DNA of 64,000 bases from Chromatiales bacterium (lineage in GTDB: Bacteria; Pseudomonadota; Gammaproteobacteria; SpSt-1174), in contig JABURS010000042.1 of NCBI GenBank assembly GCA_014762505.1, positions 144,877 to 208,876 of the forward strand, written 5' to 3'. Both the position numbers and the translations under genes were made by a program. Below are positions 17,569 through 25,843 of the stretch, in pieces. Numbering within the stretch: the stretch's first letter is position 1; each line of letters starts with the position of its first letter. The notes under the pieces were generated by a model. It made no database searches and was not told the origin of the DNA. It saw nothing but the letters and a program-made list of their open reading frames with translations.

Positions 17569-17895
17569 TCAGAACGGCAGCTTCATGCCGCCCGGCAGGT
17601 TCATCCCGGCGGTGATACCCGACATGCGCTCGCTGGTCTCGCGATCCACCTTGTGCACGGCGTCGTTGATGGCCGCGGCGATCAGGTCTTCCAGCATCTC
17701 GCGGTCGTCACCCATCAGGCTGTCGTCGATCGCCACGCGGCGCACCTCGTGCTTGCCGGTCATGGTCACCTTCACCATGCCGCCCCCGGACTCGCCCGTG
17801 ATCTCCATGCGCGCGATCTCTTCCTGCGCCTTCTGCATGTCGGCCTGCATCTTCTGGGCCTGCTTCATCAGGTTGCCCAATCCACCTTTCATCAT
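17569..17895 (-). CDS. ybaB: YbaB/EbfC-family nucleoid-associated protein
   Basis: 108 residues. An N-terminal glycine/methionine-rich start ([17 protein letters not shown]) leads into an amphipathic helix and the beta region [21 protein letters not shown] typical of YbaB. It binds DNA as a dimer with little sequence preference. It lies 10 bases after the dnaX stop, in the standard context. Confidence 0.93.
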   Translation of the reverse strand: MMKGGLGNLMKQAQKMQADMQKAQEEIARMEITGESGGGMVKVTMTGKHEVRRVAIDDSLMGDDREMLEDLIAAAINDAVHKVDRETSERMSGITAGMNLPGGMKLPF

Positions 17896-17905
17896 CTTGC
17901 ACCTG

Positions 17906-19738
17906 TCACTTGCTGGTTAGGGGTCTTACCGAACCCGGTATGAGCTCCGCGCCGAAGGTCTCCCTCAGTGCGCGGGCCACGGAATCTTCCTCGATGGAGC
18001 GCTCGGCCGCCTGCTGCCGCTCCGCCTGGCCGCGCTCCACGGCCTGCGCGGGCGTGTCATCGACCTGGTCTACGACCTCGATGACGAGCTTCAGCGCCTC
18101 GCCGAAATGCTCGCACAGCGCCTTCTCGATGCGCGCCTCCACGCTCTTCGTGCGCAGGCTCTCCTGGGAGCGCGCCAGCGCCAGCACCACGCGGCCATCC
18201 TCGATGGCCCGCAGCGAGCAGTTGGCCGCCAGCGAACGGGCCATGGCCCGCAGGCCCAGCTGGTTCACCAGCGCATGCCAGTCGATGCCGCGCAGGTCGG
18301 GGCCCGCAGCCGGGCTGGCCGCCGGGGCTGGAGCTGGGGCCGGAGCTGGGGCCGGCGCCGGCTCCGTCACACTGGCGGCCCCGGATGCGGCGGTCGGGGG
18401 CGGCGCCTCCTCCCAGGCCGGCGGCACCGACGCGGGTTCCGGGGGACGCGCCGCCGGGGCAGCCGGTGCCGGTGTCGACATGGCCTCGGCGGGCGCGGCA
18501 GGCGCCACCGGCATCGGCCGGCTCACCCGGGGGGCGGCGTCAGGTGTTTTTTTTTGAGCCGGTCTGTCCGCCTGCACGGCCGCCATCGCCGCCTCGCGGG
18601 CGCTGGCCGGGGTGGTCGTCTCCGCTCCGGCAACCGGCGCCGACACCGCATCCACCACGGGCCGGAAGGCCTGCATGCGCAGCAGCACCATCTCGAAGCC
18701 CGCCTGCGGGTTCGGGTTCAGCGGCAGGTCGCGGCGCCCCATCAGGGCGATCTGGTAATAGAGCTGCACGTCCTCCGGGGCCAGCCGCTCGGCCAGGGCG
18801 CGCAGTCGCGCGGCATCCGACTCGACGCTGTCCAGCGCCTCGGGCACCACCTGGGCCAGGGCCACCTGGTGCAGCAGGGATATCAGGTCATCCAGCACGC
18901 CCTCGAAGTCCGGGGCCTGTTCGGCCACCTTCGCCACGGCCTCGAGCAGGGCGCGGCCATCGCCACCGGCCACGGCATCCAGCAGGCCGAAGACATGCTC
19001 ACGGGCGATGCCGCCCAGCATGTCGCGTACCTCGGCATCACGTACCTCGCCACCGCCGAAGGCGATGGCCTGGTCGAGCAGGCTCAGGGCATCGCGCATG
19101 GAGCCATCCGCCGCCACGGCGATCTGGTCCAGCGCCGCACTGTCGGCACGGATGCCTTCCTGTTCGAGGATGTGGGCGAGATGGCCGACGATCATGGAGG
19201 CCGGCATGCGCTTGAGACTGAACTGCAGGCAGCGCGAGAGGATGGTCACCGGCAGGCGCTGCGGATCGGTGGTCGCCAGCAGGAACTTCACGTGCGGCGG
19301 CGGCTCCTCCAGGGTCTTCAGCAGGGCGTTGAAGCTGTGCCCGGAGAGCATGTGCACCTCGTCGATGAGGTAGATCTTGTAGCGCCCGCGGGTGGGGGCG
19401 TACTGCACGTTGTCGAGCAGCTCGCGTGTATCCTCCACCTTGGTGCGGGAGGCCGCATCCACCTCGATCAGGTCGACGAAGCGCCCCTCGTCGATCTCGC
19501 GACAGGCGGCGCATTCGCCGCAGGGTCGGGCGGTGATGCCCGTCTCGCAGTTCAGGCACTTGGCCAGCACGCGCGCCACCGTGGTCTTGCCCACACCGCG
19601 CGTGCCGGTGAACAGATAGGCGTGGTGCAGCCGCCCCTCTTCCAGCGCGTTGACCAGCGCGCGCAGCACGTGGGTCTGCCCCACCATCTGCTCGAAATTG
19701 CGCGGGCGCCACTTGCGCGCAAGAACCTGATAACTCAT
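17906..19738 (-). CDS. dnaX: DNA polymerase III subunits tau/gamma
   Basis: 610 residues. AAA+ clamp-loader core: Walker [10 protein letters not shown] (45-53), four zinc-module cysteines (64, 73, 76, 79), Walker B LIDEVHML and sensor SRC motif (TILSRCLQF). After domain III comes an Ala/Pro-rich linker (about 365-475) and a C-terminal domain that in tau contacts the polymerase and helicase. The linker holds an A9 run where a -1 slip reaches a stop after two codons, predicting a gamma form of about 399 residues. ybaB and recR follow. Confidence 0.95.
   Translation of the reverse strand: MSYQVLARKWRPRNFEQMVGQTHVLRALVNALEEGRLHHAYLFTGTRGVGKTTVARVLAKCLNCETGITARPCGECAACREIDEGRFVDLIEVDAASRTKVEDTRELLDNVQYAPTRGRYKIYLIDEVHMLSGHSFNALLKTLEEPPPHVKFLLATTDPQRLPVTILSRCLQFSLKRMPASMIVGHLAHILEQEGIRADSAALDQIAVAADGSMRDALSLLDQAIAFGGGEVRDAEVRDMLGGIAREHVFGLLDAVAGGDGRALLEAVAKVAEQAPDFEGVLDDLISLLHQVALAQVVPEALDSVESDAARLRALAERLAPEDVQLYYQIALMGRRDLPLNPNPQAGFEMVLLRMQAFRPVVDAVSAPVAGAETTTPASAREAAMAAVQADRPAQKKTPDAAPRVSRPMPVAPAAPAEAMSTPAPAAPAARPPEPASVPPAWEEAPPPTAASGAASVTEPAPAPAPAPAPAPAASPAAGPDLRGIDWHALVNQLGLRAMARSLAANCSLRAIEDGRVVLALARSQESLRTKSVEARIEKALCEHFGEALKLVIEVVDQVDDTPAQAVERGQAERQQAAERSIEEDSVARALRETFGAELIPGSVRPLTSK
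18547..18555 (-). other. dnaX programmed slippage site (A9 run)
   Basis: Nine consecutive A residues on the coding strand read CAA AAA AAA ACA in frame. A -1 shift, or a transcript with one extra A, reads AAC ACC TGA and ends at once, at 18540-18542. It lies between clamp-loader domain III and the tau-specific part, where gamma is made in other bacteria. Whether slippage is ribosomal or transcriptional cannot be told; no SD-like stimulator or hairpin was verified. Confidence 0.75.
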
Positions 19739-19823
19739 GAGATACGGTGCGAACCGGTAGCCTGACGAAGGCCCACACTATAGCAGAGACTGGGCCCCGG
19801 CCGTAACGACGGGGCGGGCAAAG

Positions 19824-19850
19824 AAAAAGGCCGGACGGGCCGGCCTTTTT
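19824..19850 (-). terminator. Intrinsic terminator behind the DUF4168 gene
   Basis: An 11-bp stem AAAAAGGCCGG/CCGGCCTTTTT with a 5-base loop. Its T5 run suits the minus-strand DUF4168 transcript, and it would isolate dnaX from upstream transcription. Confidence 0.88.
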
Positions 19851-19875
19851 CCCACTCGCGTTGTGCCGGGAAGGT

Positions 19876-20262
19876 TTACTCGATCTTGCTTTCCACCTTC
19901 TCGCGCAGCGCCGGATCCTGGTCCAGGGCCTGGACCACGGTGTTGTATTCCGGCACGCTCAGGCCAGAATCCTGCACGGCCTCGACCATCTTCTGCTGGG
20001 TTTCCTGCTGCAGGGCCGCGGCCTCTTCCTGGCTTTCCACCTGCTCGAGCTCGGTGGCGAATTCCTGCTGCAGCGCCTGGATGTCGGCGTAGGCCACGAC
20101 GAACTTGTCCAGCGTGGCGTCATCCACATCGGCGGCGGCGCCCTGCTGCATGCCGGCCGGCGGCTGGGACTGGGAGCCCGGCTCGGCCATGGCGGCCCAG
20201 GGTGCGAACACCAGGGCGGTACCGAAGGCGGCGGCGATCAGGGAATGCTTGAAGCGGATCAT
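19876..20262 (-). CDS. DUF4168-family secreted protein
   Basis: 128 residues. Signal peptide with hydrophobic core SLIAAAFGTALVFAPWAAMA (7-26). The mature part is helical and rich in Gln/Glu (ALQQEFATELEQVESQEEAAALQQETQQK), fitting the DUF4168 family of small periplasmic proteins of unknown role. The start follows AGGAGGACAC. A sigma-54 promoter lies 45-61 bases upstream, and an NtrC-class regulator and sensor kinase are encoded just behind that promoter. The protein is therefore a likely envelope-response effector, an inference by analogy with ZraP-type partners of ZraSR. Confidence 0.8.
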   Translation of the reverse strand: MIRFKHSLIAAAFGTALVFAPWAAMAEPGSQSQPPAGMQQGAAADVDDATLDKFVVAYADIQALQQEFATELEQVESQEEAAALQQETQQKMVEAVQDSGLSVPEYNTVVQALDQDPALREKVESKIE

Positions 20263-20306
20263 GTGTCCTCCTTGGGGCTGCTTCGTATGTATGCAGCAGG
20301 ACAGGT

Positions 20307-20323
20307 TGCAATGGCCATGCCAG
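20307..20323 (-). promoter_or_regulatory. Sigma-54 (-24/-12) promoter of the DUF4168 gene
   Basis: The minus strand reads CTGGCATGGCCATTGCA. GG and GC are exactly 10 bases apart, matching the TGGCAC-N5-TTGCA consensus except T for C after GGCA. Transcription would start near 20296, leaving about 34 bases of leader before the ATG with its AGGAGG site. The neighbouring regulator has a GAFTGA sigma-54 contact loop. Confidence 0.8.
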
Positions 20324-20424
20324 GATGCGGCGAGCCCATGGCCACGCGGTTCCACGGCAGGCACGCCGTCTGCAACACCGCCATTACCTGGGCCAGATTG
20401 GCACATGTGACGCCCTGAACCCGC

Positions 20425-21819
20425 TCAGCCCATCTCCTCTTCGAGATAGCGATACAACGTGCGTCGGCCGATACCCAGCACCTGTGCCGCCCGGCGCTTG
20501 TTGTTGTCCAGGCGCTCCAGCACGTGGCGCACGTAGCGCTGTTCGACCTCGCGCAGCGGCGGCAGCTGGCCCGGCGGCACCAGCGCCGGCGGTCCTGCGT
20601 CCGGCAGGTTCGGCACGACGAGACCCTGCCGACGGGCACCCTCCCGGATGCGGGCCGGCAGGTCCTCCACGCCGATCTCGCCGCCGCGACAGAAGGCCAC
20701 GGCCCGCTCGATGGCGTTGGAGAGTTCGCGCACGTTGCCGGGGAAGCCATAGGCCCGCAGGCACTCGATGGCCTCCAGGGTGATGCCGCGCACCGGGCTT
20801 GCGCTCGTCCCGGCAAAGCGGGTGACGAAGTGCGCGGTCAGCAGGTCGATGTCGTCCTCACGCTCGCGCAGCGGGGGCACGCGCAGGGCGAAGGTCTCCA
20901 GGCGATAGAACAGGTCGGCGCGAAAACCGCCGGCCTCGATCCCGGCCTCCAGGTCGCGGTTGGTGGCGGCGACGATGCGCACATCGACCTGGCGTTCACG
21001 GTTCTCGCCCACCGGCCGCATGCGCCCGTCCTGCAGGATGCGCAGCAGCTTGGACTGCATCTCCGCCGGCATCTCGCCGATCTCGTCGAGCAGCAGCGTG
21101 CCGCCCTCCGCCTCGGCAAACAGCCCCTTGCGGGCGCGCTGCGCACCGGTGAAGGCCCCGGCGCTGTGGCCGAAGAGCTCGCTTTCCAGCAGCTCGGCGG
21201 GGATGCCCGCGCAGTTCATGGCCACGAAGGGACCGTCGCGGCGCTCCGACTCGGCATGCAGGGCACGGGCCACCAGCTCCTTGCCCACCCCACTCTCACC
21301 CAGCACCAGCACCGGCCCGCTGGCGCGGGCGATGCGGCGGATCTGCTCGAAGAGTTCGCGCATGGCGGGGCTGCGACCCAGCAGGCCGTGAAAGTCGCCG
21401 CTGCCGAGCATGCTGCGGTAGCGGGCGAGCTCCTCGCGCAGCGCGCGCCGCTCTAGGGTGCGCGCCACGGCCAGACGCAGATGGTCGAGCTGCAGCGGCT
21501 TGGTGAGAAAGTCGTCCGCGCCCTGCTTGAGGGCCTCCACCGCCTGCTCCACCGTGCCGAAGGCGGTGATGATGATGAAGCCTGGCGGCAGCGCCTGCTG
21601 ACGGGCCCTGGCCAGCAGCGCCAGGCCGTTCTCGCCCGGCAGGCGCAGGTCGCTGACCACCAGCCCCGGGGCCTCCGTGCGCAGCAGCTCGCGCGCAGCG
21701 GATACATCGGCCGCCTCGATCACCGCGTAGCCGGCATCCTCCAGCTCCTCGCGGATGAGTTCACGCAGGCCGGCATCGTCCTCCACCAGCAGTATGCGCA
21801 CGGGTTCTTCAGACAGCAT
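20425..21819 (-). CDS. Sigma-54-dependent NtrC-family response regulator
   Basis: 464 residues. The receiver domain has phospho-acceptor Asp57 (VVSDLRLPG) and Lys107 (LTKPL). An AAA+ domain follows with Walker A GESGVGKE (174-181), GAFTGA (221-226) and Walker B LLLDEIGE. A Fis-type helix-turn-helix (NNKRRAAQVLGIGRRTLYRYLEE) ends the protein. It should activate sigma-54 promoters when phosphorylated by the kinase encoded upstream; the genes overlap by 11 bases and the start is preceded by AGGAGGGTGATACCG. The candidate target promoter is 100 bases downstream. Confidence 0.93.
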   Translation of the reverse strand: MLSEEPVRILLVEDDAGLRELIREELEDAGYAVIEAADVSAARELLRTEAPGLVVSDLRLPGENGLALLARARQQALPPGFIIITAFGTVEQAVEALKQGADDFLTKPLQLDHLRLAVARTLERRALREELARYRSMLGSGDFHGLLGRSPAMRELFEQIRRIARASGPVLVLGESGVGKELVARALHAESERRDGPFVAMNCAGIPAELLESELFGHSAGAFTGAQRARKGLFAEAEGGTLLLDEIGEMPAEMQSKLLRILQDGRMRPVGENRERQVDVRIVAATNRDLEAGIEAGGFRADLFYRLETFALRVPPLREREDDIDLLTAHFVTRFAGTSASPVRGITLEAIECLRAYGFPGNVRELSNAIERAVAFCRGGEIGVEDLPARIREGARRQGLVVPNLPDAGPPALVPPGQLPPLREVEQRYVRHVLERLDNNKRRAAQVLGIGRRTLYRYLEEEMG

Positions 21820-23293
21820 CGGTATCACCCTCCTGCTTCGGTTCCAGGGGCAGGCGCAGGCAGAACCGCGCCCCGCCGAGCGGACTGCGGTCCAGCGTGA
21901 TCTCGCCGCCGTGATCGTGGGCCGCGGCATGCGCCACGGCCAGTCCTAGCCCTGTGCCCTCGCCGACGGGCTTCGTGGTGAAGAAGGGTTCGAACAGATG
22001 CCCGCGCACCTCGGGTGCCACCCCCGGGCCGTCATCGTCGATCCGGTAGCTGAGCCAGCCATCGTCCACGGCCCAGCCCGCCCGCACCTCGCTGCGTGCG
22101 GCCTGCAGGGCATTGCGCAACAGATTGCCGAGGGCCTGCTCCAGGCGGATGACGTCCACGCCGATGAAGGGGGCCTCCCCCGGCGACTCCAGCCGCAGAT
22201 CCACCCCCCGGGCGAGCCCCTGGTCCCGTACGGTCTCGAGCACACTGCGCAGCGGCCGGTCGGCCGCTGTCCGCCGACGACGCAGGGGATTGCTACGCCC
22301 GAAGTCGAGCAGCTGACGGATGATCCGCTGCATGCGCGCCGCCTCGCGCCGGATGGCCTGCAGGGCCGTGACCACCGGCTCTGGCAGGTCCTCGCGGCGC
22401 AGCAGCCGCTGCGCCTTGCCGTCCACGGTGCTGAGCGGACTACCCAGCTCATGCGCCACCCCGCCCGCCAGCTGGCCCAGGGCCGCCATCTTCTCCGAAC
22501 GGTGCAGCCGCTCGCCCAGCGCCTGCAGCTCGGTACGCGAACGCTCGATGGCATCGAGCATGCGGTTCACGGACGAGGCCAGCAGACGGAATTCCCGCGC
22601 CCCGTGCAAGGTGAGGCGATGGTCGGGCTCGCCCTCGCCCACACGGCGCAGGTCGTCCTCGATGCGGCGTATGTGCCGGCCCACGGCCCAGCGGTGACCG
22701 ACGACGAAGATGAGCACCAGCATCACACCGGTGAGCGCCATCACCGTGAGGGTGTGTATACGCACCTGCTGGATGTAGCCGTCGAAGTCGCTGCCCTTGC
22801 GTGTGACCTGCAACAGGCCCGAGATGCGCCCGCCGGCATCGGTCAGCGGGACGAAATAGGAGAAGACCTCCTCGCCCCCAACCTCGCCGAACTCGCCCTG
22901 GCGCTCGCCGCTGGCGGCCAGCAGGGCCACGCGTTCGCTCTCCAGCGAGGCGTTCATGCGCCCGCTGGCCGCCACCTCGCGGCCCTCGCTGTCGTAGACG
23001 AACACGCCATAGACGCGGTCGATGCTGAAGGCCGACTCCAGCGCCTGCTGCACGGTACGTTCATAGCCGCGTTCCAGGGCATGGCTCACCGGCAGGCGGA
23101 TGGCCCGCGCCACCAGCTCGATGTCCTTCTGCATGCGGGCCTCGGTCTGGGACTCGAGATAGCGCACGCTGTACCAGCCGGTCAGGGCGGTGGCCGCCAG
23201 CAGGGGCAGCACCACCACGGCGAAGAGCGTGACCGCCAGCGACGGGCGACGAGCGGTCCAGGGGCGGGCATACGGTGGATTCAATTGGCGCAT
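21809..23293 (-). CDS. Membrane sensor histidine kinase (ZraS/NtrB-like)
   Basis: 494 residues. TM helices at about 19-40 and 180-200 enclose a periplasmic sensor domain of about 140 residues. Then come a HAMP linker, the H-box GGVAHELGSPLSTV (His281), an N-box NLLRNALQAA and the ATP lid DDGPGV...GTGLGLAV. The Pro/Ser after the His is that of the NtrB-type class, which pairs with NtrC-type regulators as here. The sensed signal is unknown. Only a possible TATCAT -10 box, eight bases before the ATG, was seen and no Shine-Dalgarno, so a leaderless message is possible. Confidence 0.92.
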   Translation of the reverse strand: MRQLNPPYARPWTARRPSLAVTLFAVVVLPLLAATALTGWYSVRYLESQTEARMQKDIELVARAIRLPVSHALERGYERTVQQALESAFSIDRVYGVFVYDSEGREVAASGRMNASLESERVALLAASGERQGEFGEVGGEEVFSYFVPLTDAGGRISGLLQVTRKGSDFDGYIQQVRIHTLTVMALTGVMLVLIFVVGHRWAVGRHIRRIEDDLRRVGEGEPDHRLTLHGAREFRLLASSVNRMLDAIERSRTELQALGERLHRSEKMAALGQLAGGVAHELGSPLSTVDGKAQRLLRREDLPEPVVTALQAIRREAARMQRIIRQLLDFGRSNPLRRRRTAADRPLRSVLETVRDQGLARGVDLRLESPGEAPFIGVDVIRLEQALGNLLRNALQAARSEVRAGWAVDDGWLSYRIDDDGPGVAPEVRGHLFEPFFTTKPVGEGTGLGLAVAHAAAHDHGGEITLDRSPLGGARFCLRLPLEPKQEGDTDAV

Positions 23294-23460
23294 GAGTCAA
23301 AATGATACACTTTTGAGGCGGTCCCGGCCAGACAGGTCGCCCGCAGGTCCCATGTAGAGGAGACCGCAGCAACCGGCGTGCTGGTACGGTCCTTGCGTAA
23401 GTCGGGAGAGCCCGGGCATGTCGTGTGAGCCGCGTCTTGCCCGATACATTGCCCAGACTT

Positions 23461-23522
23461 ATTGCAACACCCATTGCAATGACCCATTGCAATGACCCAT
23501 TGCAACGACCCATTGCAACGAC
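23461..23522. repeat. Five tandem CATTGCAAYG iterons
   Basis: Units of 12-13 bases, CCCATTGCAATGA or CCCATTGCAACGA, repeat five times. Each contains the palindromic decamer CATTGCAATG or a near copy. The array lies in the divergent gap between the sensor kinase and the small secreted-protein gene, ending 15 bases before the latter's ATG. It may be an operator or a simple tandem expansion; there is no spacer diversity, so it is not CRISPR. Confidence 0.75.
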
Positions 23523-23537
23523 CATGCCGGAGGACCC

Positions 23538-23900
23538 ATGCGATACCCGATGCCCACCCTCGCCATCCTGCTGCTTCTCTGCCTCTACGCCGGCAGTGCC
23601 AATGCCCAGTGCCTGGAGGTCAGGGAGAAGCAGATCGACGAGGATCGCAGCGACACCAGTGCGGCGGCGCTGGCCTGGCGGGCCGACATCGAGAACAGCT
23701 GCGAACGCGCCTACGATGCCGACCTCACCGTGCACTTCACCGATGGCGAGGGCGAATCCGTTTACGAGGTGCGCAAGCTCATCACCATCGAGCGCGAGAC
23801 GGTCACCGAGGCCGGCGACCGGCAATACCTGCCGGCCATCTACCTGAGCGAGATCGAGGGGATCGCGATCGACATCGTCGAGCGCAAGAGGCCCTATTGA
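23538..23900 (+). CDS. Small secreted protein of unknown function
   Basis: 120 residues. Signal peptide with core LAILLLLCLYAGSANA (8-23), cleaved before QCLEV. The mature part (about 97 residues) is acidic, has two cysteines (Cys25, Cys55) able to form a disulfide, and looks beta-rich (DADLTVHFTDGEGES), like a small Ig-like or DUF-type periplasmic domain. I do not recognise a family. GGAGG lies five bases before the ATG. It is divergent from the kinase, with the iteron array in its leader, and 4.5S RNA follows on the other strand. Confidence 0.7.
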   Translation: MRYPMPTLAILLLLCLYAGSANAQCLEVREKQIDEDRSDTSAAALAWRADIENSCERAYDADLTVHFTDGEGESVYEVRKLITIERETVTEAGDRQYLPAIYLSEIEGIAIDIVERKRPY

Positions 23901-23937
23901 GGGCGGCAGACAAAAACGGAGGCAGGAAAGGGTGGCG

Positions 23938-24045
<108 letters not shown>

Positions 24046-24064
24046 ATTGAACGAAGAGCCGCGC

Positions 24065-24094
24065 ATCATACCGACTGCGAGCAGGCGGGGGCAA
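24065..24094 (-). promoter_or_regulatory. Sigma-70 promoter of 4.5S RNA
   Basis: Minus strand TTGCCC, 18-base spacer, TATGAT. Initiation near 24058 would leave a short leader before the mature 4.5S RNA, as in E. coli. Confidence 0.6.
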
Positions 24095-24138
24095 GTTTGC
24101 CGGGCGCGAGGCGCCCGGCAGGCGGATGACGGGGCGGG

Positions 24139-24546
24139 CTAGCCGCGCTGCTGCTTGAGCAGGTCGCGGATCTCCGCCAGCAGCTCTTCTTCCTTCGAGG
24201 GGGCCGGCGGGGCGGCGGGTTTGGCCTCCTCCTTCTTCTTCAGCGAGTTGATCACCTTCACGGCGATGAAGACGGCAAAGGCCACGATCACGAAGTCGAA
24301 CACCGTCTGGATGAAGACGCCATAGTTCAGCGTGACGGCCGCCACCCCCTCCTCGGCCGCCTTGAGCGTGACCGCGAGATCCGTGAAGTCCACCCCGCCG
24401 ATGAGCAGCCCCAGCGGCGGCATCACCACGTCGGCGACGAAGGACGAGACGATCTTGCCGAAGGCCACGCCGATGATGATCCCCACCGCCATGTCCACCA
24501 CGTTGCCCCGCACCGCGAAGGCCTTGAACTCCTGCAACATGCCCAT
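24139..24546 (-). CDS. mscL: Large-conductance mechanosensitive channel MscL
   Basis: 135 residues. The N-terminal amphipathic helix ([19 protein letters not shown]) runs into TM1 ([28 protein letters not shown]), a periplasmic loop, TM2 ([19 protein letters not shown]) and a C-terminal charged helix ([16 protein letters not shown]). It opens under membrane tension on osmotic downshock. The start was chosen at the first of two ATGs (MGML), with GAGGAAGCGGTC in front; a longer frame upstream has no support. Short inverted repeats (CGGGCGC...GCGCCCG) lie on both sides, at 24098-24120 and 24583-24599. Confidence 0.95.
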   Translation of the reverse strand: MGMLQEFKAFAVRGNVVDMAVGIIIGVAFGKIVSSFVADVVMPPLGLLIGGVDFTDLAVTLKAAEEGVAAVTLNYGVFIQTVFDFVIVAFAVFIAVKVINSLKKKEEAKPAAPPAPSKEEELLAEIRDLLKQQRG

Positions 24547-24649
24547 GACCGCTTCCTCATTAGTTGTTGTGAACCGGATGTCACGGGCGCAAGGCGCCCG
24601 GTAACGGCCTGAGGATAGCCCAGCCCGGACAAGGGCGCGTGACCGGGGG

Positions 24650-25843
24650 TCAGGTCGGCGGGAATCGGGTCGACGGGAAATAGGCCGGCAGCCAGCCCTC
24701 GCCCCGGCAGCGGAAACGGGCCGGACGGCATGGCGGCTGCCGCAGGTGCCGCAGCAGGGCATCGCGCAGCGCCGGCAGGGGCGCGGCGTCGGCGCGGCCG
24801 TAGCGGATGGCCGCGAGCTGCCCCAGCCACCCGGCCAGCCGCCCGTCCTCCCCGTGCACCGCCTCCCACCCGGCCAGCCAGGCTTCGAGCCCCGGCCCGG
24901 CAGGGCGCCCGGCGGCGCGGGCGTGGTCCTGCAGGGCCCGCAGGACCGCCGTCGCATCGCCGGCCACCGCCAGCCGTCGCAGCGCTGCCGCACAGCCCCG
25001 GTGGCGGCGCCATGCCCGGTGCAGTCGGCGCCCCGCGGTATAGCCGCCCGCCGCGACCAGGGCCAGCAGGAACAGGCCCGCCAGCAGGCGCCAGCCGGGC
25101 GCCAGCGCCAGCACCGTTGGCGGCGCGTGGCGCACCCGCGCGAGGCGCCCGGTGGCGGGATCGAAATACTGGTACTCGAGCGCCGGCAGCCGGACGAGCC
25201 CACTGCCCCGCGGCTTGAAGGGGACCTCGTGCACCACCTCGCCATGCACACCGCCGGCCCCCGGCGTCATCTGCCGCCTGCTGCGCGGGGCGAGAAACTC
25301 GACATCGGCGGTCGATTCGATCTGCTGCAGCACATGCGGCAGCGCCTCGGGCAACACCGCATCGCCCGCCAGCCGGATGCGCCAGTAGGCCAGCCGCCCG
25401 GGTCGCAACAGGCCGGCGGGCTCGACCGTCGAGGCGATCCGCACCTCGCCCACGCTCAGGGTGGGCGGTATGTAGGACGGCAGTGCACGCACGCTGACCA
25501 CCTGCGGCGGGACCTGATGGCTGTGCTCGGTCACGCCGCCCAGGCGATAGCGCACCGGCGGCAGCTCGACCCGGTATGCGCCGGGGGCCTGGGCAAACAG
25601 GGCCCAGCCGATACGCAGGCGGCCCCCCTCGCGGGTGTAGGGCAGCAGCACGGCCTCCATGCCCGGCAGCTGCGGCGCCTCGGTCTCGAGCACGGCAAAG
25701 CGGTCGGCGTCCGCGACCTCCACCATGAGGTAAATGGCCTCACGGGTCCACGGCGTCTCATCCGACAGCCGGTGGGAAAAGTCCGCCGCCACGGCCAGTC
25801 CGGTGCCGAGCAGCAGCCAGCCCGTCAGCAGCCACCTCACCAT
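24650..25843 (-). CDS. BatD-like membrane protein (aerotolerance operon)
   Basis: 397 residues. A signal peptide ([19 protein letters not shown]) precedes a periplasmic part with beta-rich repeats as in BatD/BamD-like oxygen-tolerance proteins. A TM helix ([18 protein letters not shown], about 260) and a cytosolic helical tail follow. Its start overlaps the end of the BatB-BatC gene by 7 bases. The family is linked to MoxR/VWA complexes; the molecular role is unknown. It is the last gene of the operon. Confidence 0.7.
   Translation of the reverse strand: MVRWLLTGWLLLGTGLAVAADFSHRLSDETPWTREAIYLMVEVADADRFAVLETEAPQLPGMEAVLLPYTREGGRLRIGWALFAQAPGAYRVELPPVRYRLGGVTEHSHQVPPQVVSVRALPSYIPPTLSVGEVRIASTVEPAGLLRPGRLAYWRIRLAGDAVLPEALPHVLQQIESTADVEFLAPRSRRQMTPGAGGVHGEVVHEVPFKPRGSGLVRLPALEYQYFDPATGRLARVRHAPPTVLALAPGWRLLAGLFLLALVAAGGYTAGRRLHRAWRRHRGCAAALRRLAVAGDATAVLRALQDHARAAGRPAGPGLEAWLAGWEAVHGEDGRLAGWLGQLAAIRYGRADAAPLPALRDALLRHLRQPPCRPARFRCRGEGWLPAYFPSTRFPPT

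Noticed and set aside
23461-23522. CRISPR array
   Set aside because: Units are 12-13 bases with no spacers of constant length and no cas genes.
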